Below the pieces are notes generated by a model. It was not told the DNA's origin. It saw nothing but the letters and a program-made list of their open reading frames with translations, and did no database searches. 64,000 nt of DNA from Strongylocentrotus droebachiensis. Its lineage: Eukaryota > Echinodermata > Echinoidea > Camarodonta > Strongylocentrotidae. Positions 54,801-57,800 of this stretch are shown piece by piece. Made by a program: the position numbers and the translations under genes. Where the stretch lies: positions 1 through 64,000 of the forward strand of contig JAVYIG010009917.1 in NCBI GenBank assembly GCA_035222895.1, given 5' to 3'. The stretch's first letter is position 1, and each line of letters starts with the position of its first letter.

Positions 54801-57800
54801 GCCAAGAGGTCCAACCATGAGTCAACAATGTGTTTGGTTTTAGTGACTGTGCATGTAACCGAGGTGACAGTCGATCAGGAAAAAGACTATACTTCGGAAC
54901 ATGTCGGACATCAACATGGACAGAAGAAATATTTGTAGAATATGTTATTGTAAATAGTCTTCATTTTTTGTTTAATGCAATCAATCTGACTAAAATAATG
55001 ATCCCAAGACAGCAAAACAATTGGTTTCATGCATCATTTGAATCCATGAATGTGAATCGGCTCAACGCCAAAGTATTGCGGTTCAAGGTTATACCATCAA
55101 GAAATTTGCTGCCTGTAACTACTTTGTAGTTTGAAAGGGGGTATAAACTATAAAGGAATAAGGATACGGTTGGGCAGGCGAGTCTTTCTGTTGGTCTATT
55201 GTAAAAAAAACTGGGTCAAACTATTTCCAGTTTTCACACAAATTGTAATAAAACTTGGTATACTGATGGACCCGAGGGTGTGCAAGACACATTTGTTGTG
55301 TCTGTCTGATAAAGTATCTCCATGGTAACCAAACTTTGCACAAAGAATACAATTTTGATTTAATAATCTTGTGGAGCATATTCTTTCCAGGTTTTTTGCA
55401 AATTTATAGTTTTGGTATATATTGGATGAGGCATTATAATAACAGTATAAAACTCAATGCATGTGCAGTGTGTTAAATAAGTACCGGTATGTGAGCAAAC
55501 TACTTCCAATAGTTTGATCGATTCATATGAAACTCAGTACACACAATGCAGATTTGTCTTTTGTGTGCGTATAGGACATGACCAGTTTTGAAAAGTCTGT
55601 GCTATTTGTTTGAAAAACCTTGACTCTAGTATGTTGGATGTTAATCACTTGAAGTGATATTCATAGTCGAGCATTAGGGAAGATGAAAGACATACATGTA
55701 CCTAACTATACTTAATTTTGTGCTGAAATTGATATGATTCAGGATTTGAGATCGATATGGAGTATGTATACATATATACTCGTACACATTAAGGAAAAGA
55801 ATCACTCAGACAATTTTTAAAGCATTTATATATAAAGTAAGATGTGAAACTTTAAAGATAAAACCAGTTATGGTCATGCGACTGCATTGTGAAAGGATTG
55901 TTGTGGAATCGATCAGAAAAGGTTGATCATCTAGCATATAAGTCTTGGTGTGTACTGCAAGGTTCTAGAATCATTGAAATGATAAAAAAATTGGCCCAGT
56001 CTTGGTAAAGTTACAAGCACTGTACACAGAAAGATGTATATGGGACTACGCACAAGTGCGCGACACATGCGTTATATCTATCAAGTCCAAATAGATATAA
56101 TAATTTACCAAATATATCAATTAGTAGGCAGTTTCTCGGCAAAATTTGTATGATCACGTACTAGTCAAAACATTGTGTGCGGGCAAGCACTGAATCAAAT
56201 GACCGGGGTAATAGTATATTTGTCAAGGGCGTAGAGACATTACTGTTATAGATACTTTTCTTTGGTAAACTTATCTACACATTGCCTATAGAGAATGTCA
56301 AGTTTTTATGAAAGACACAAGATAAGATGTATATAAATAAGCAGTAACTAATAAGTAACAAAACATTGTGGTATAAAAATAAATTATATTGCTCCTTCTT
56401 AATGAAGACGGTTAAAGTTGTCATAGCGATAGATGCTAAATAAAAATGTGCCTTTTTTAATACACATGATCTGTTTGTATGCAATGGTTGGAATCAACAT
56501 CACGTTTAAATATTGCCTTCAGTACAGCAAGTATAATTTGTATTCATCTGAATAATGTTGTGTAAATTTAACTGTTAGTTATGGCCGAATAAAGCTTTCA
56601 ATGTACACCATAAAAATATGTTATGTATCTTCATTTTAGCATTACTATAATTATATTAAAATCTTATGTCTTTACACATTTACAAGTTATCACGTACTGA
56701 CGTAGGTCATGCAATACACAGGCACTGTAGAACACAACTTATTTACAAGAAGTTACAATCACTTTTTTTTTTAAACTTTACAATTGCATGCAGTACCAAA
56801 ATAAGAATACTGAAAAACACTGCATTATGGACAAGTATGAATCAAGTAAGATGTTAAATTAATTCACTACTGTCATTCATTATAGTATACTGATACAACA
56901 ATTTTTAATATTTTTTTTAATTTCTTTCTTTTTATTTCTCCACTTTCCCTTTAGCCATGTACCTTCATGTTGTTATATATGTTAAAGGTGTCGCTCTGCA
57001 CCTATAATATATGATAAGACAAAAAATCCACCAGTTATTTCTGATTTCTATCAAATTTTTAGATTTTGTGGATTTAGTAATTCCTTTTTGAATGAAACAT
57101 GGATTTAGCTTCTTTTGGAATTGAATGGATTTAGCTCCTTTTGGAATGAAACTGTAATAATGTTGTTTACTTTCTTTTCGAAAGGTTATTTTTATGTGTG
57201 ATTTCACTATTATTATTTAAAAGGAAAGGTTTGCTGCTAAATTTGAATAAAATTTCAGTGACTTTATTGAGAAAATTTGATTTATTTTTTATTTTTTTAG
57301 GAACAATAACATGTTTCATTCCAAAAGGAGCTAAATCCACGAAAATAAAAAATCTAAAAATTTAGTAAACATCAGAAAAGCCGAAGGGAAGATTTTTTCT
57401 TATCATATCATATAATATAATATTATTGGCAGATAATCAGGTCCATGCAGGGTGACACCTTTAACATATATAACAACATGAAGGTATACATGGCTAAAGG
57501 GAAAGTGGATAAATAAAAAAGGCAATTTACTCAGAAGTACCCAAAGTGGATTTGGCTCCTTTTGGAATGAAACTCTTCACATATAAAAGGAAGACAAGTA
57601 ATATAAAAGGAAAAACGAAGACCCACGTCATTTGCATAGAAGGTAGGTGGACAGATAACCTCGATGTTTTTAATCTAATTTCATCTGGGAGATCATTCCA
57701 CAGCTTTGTTCCTACAAACGAAATACAAAATTGCCCTTGCGTTGTTAGAGTAAGCCACTTTCTTTACACTGTAGAAGTAATCAACTGGGTCATACGACGT

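Noticed and set aside
54830-55129. 99-codon plus-strand frame
   Set aside because: No recognisable domain and no clear splice sites or codon pattern; treated as chance in AT-rich sequence.
56982-57464. Simple TTAA-flanked MITE
   Set aside because: Inverted similarity continues beyond the TTAA on both sides, so the true limits are wider; entered as 56931-57519.
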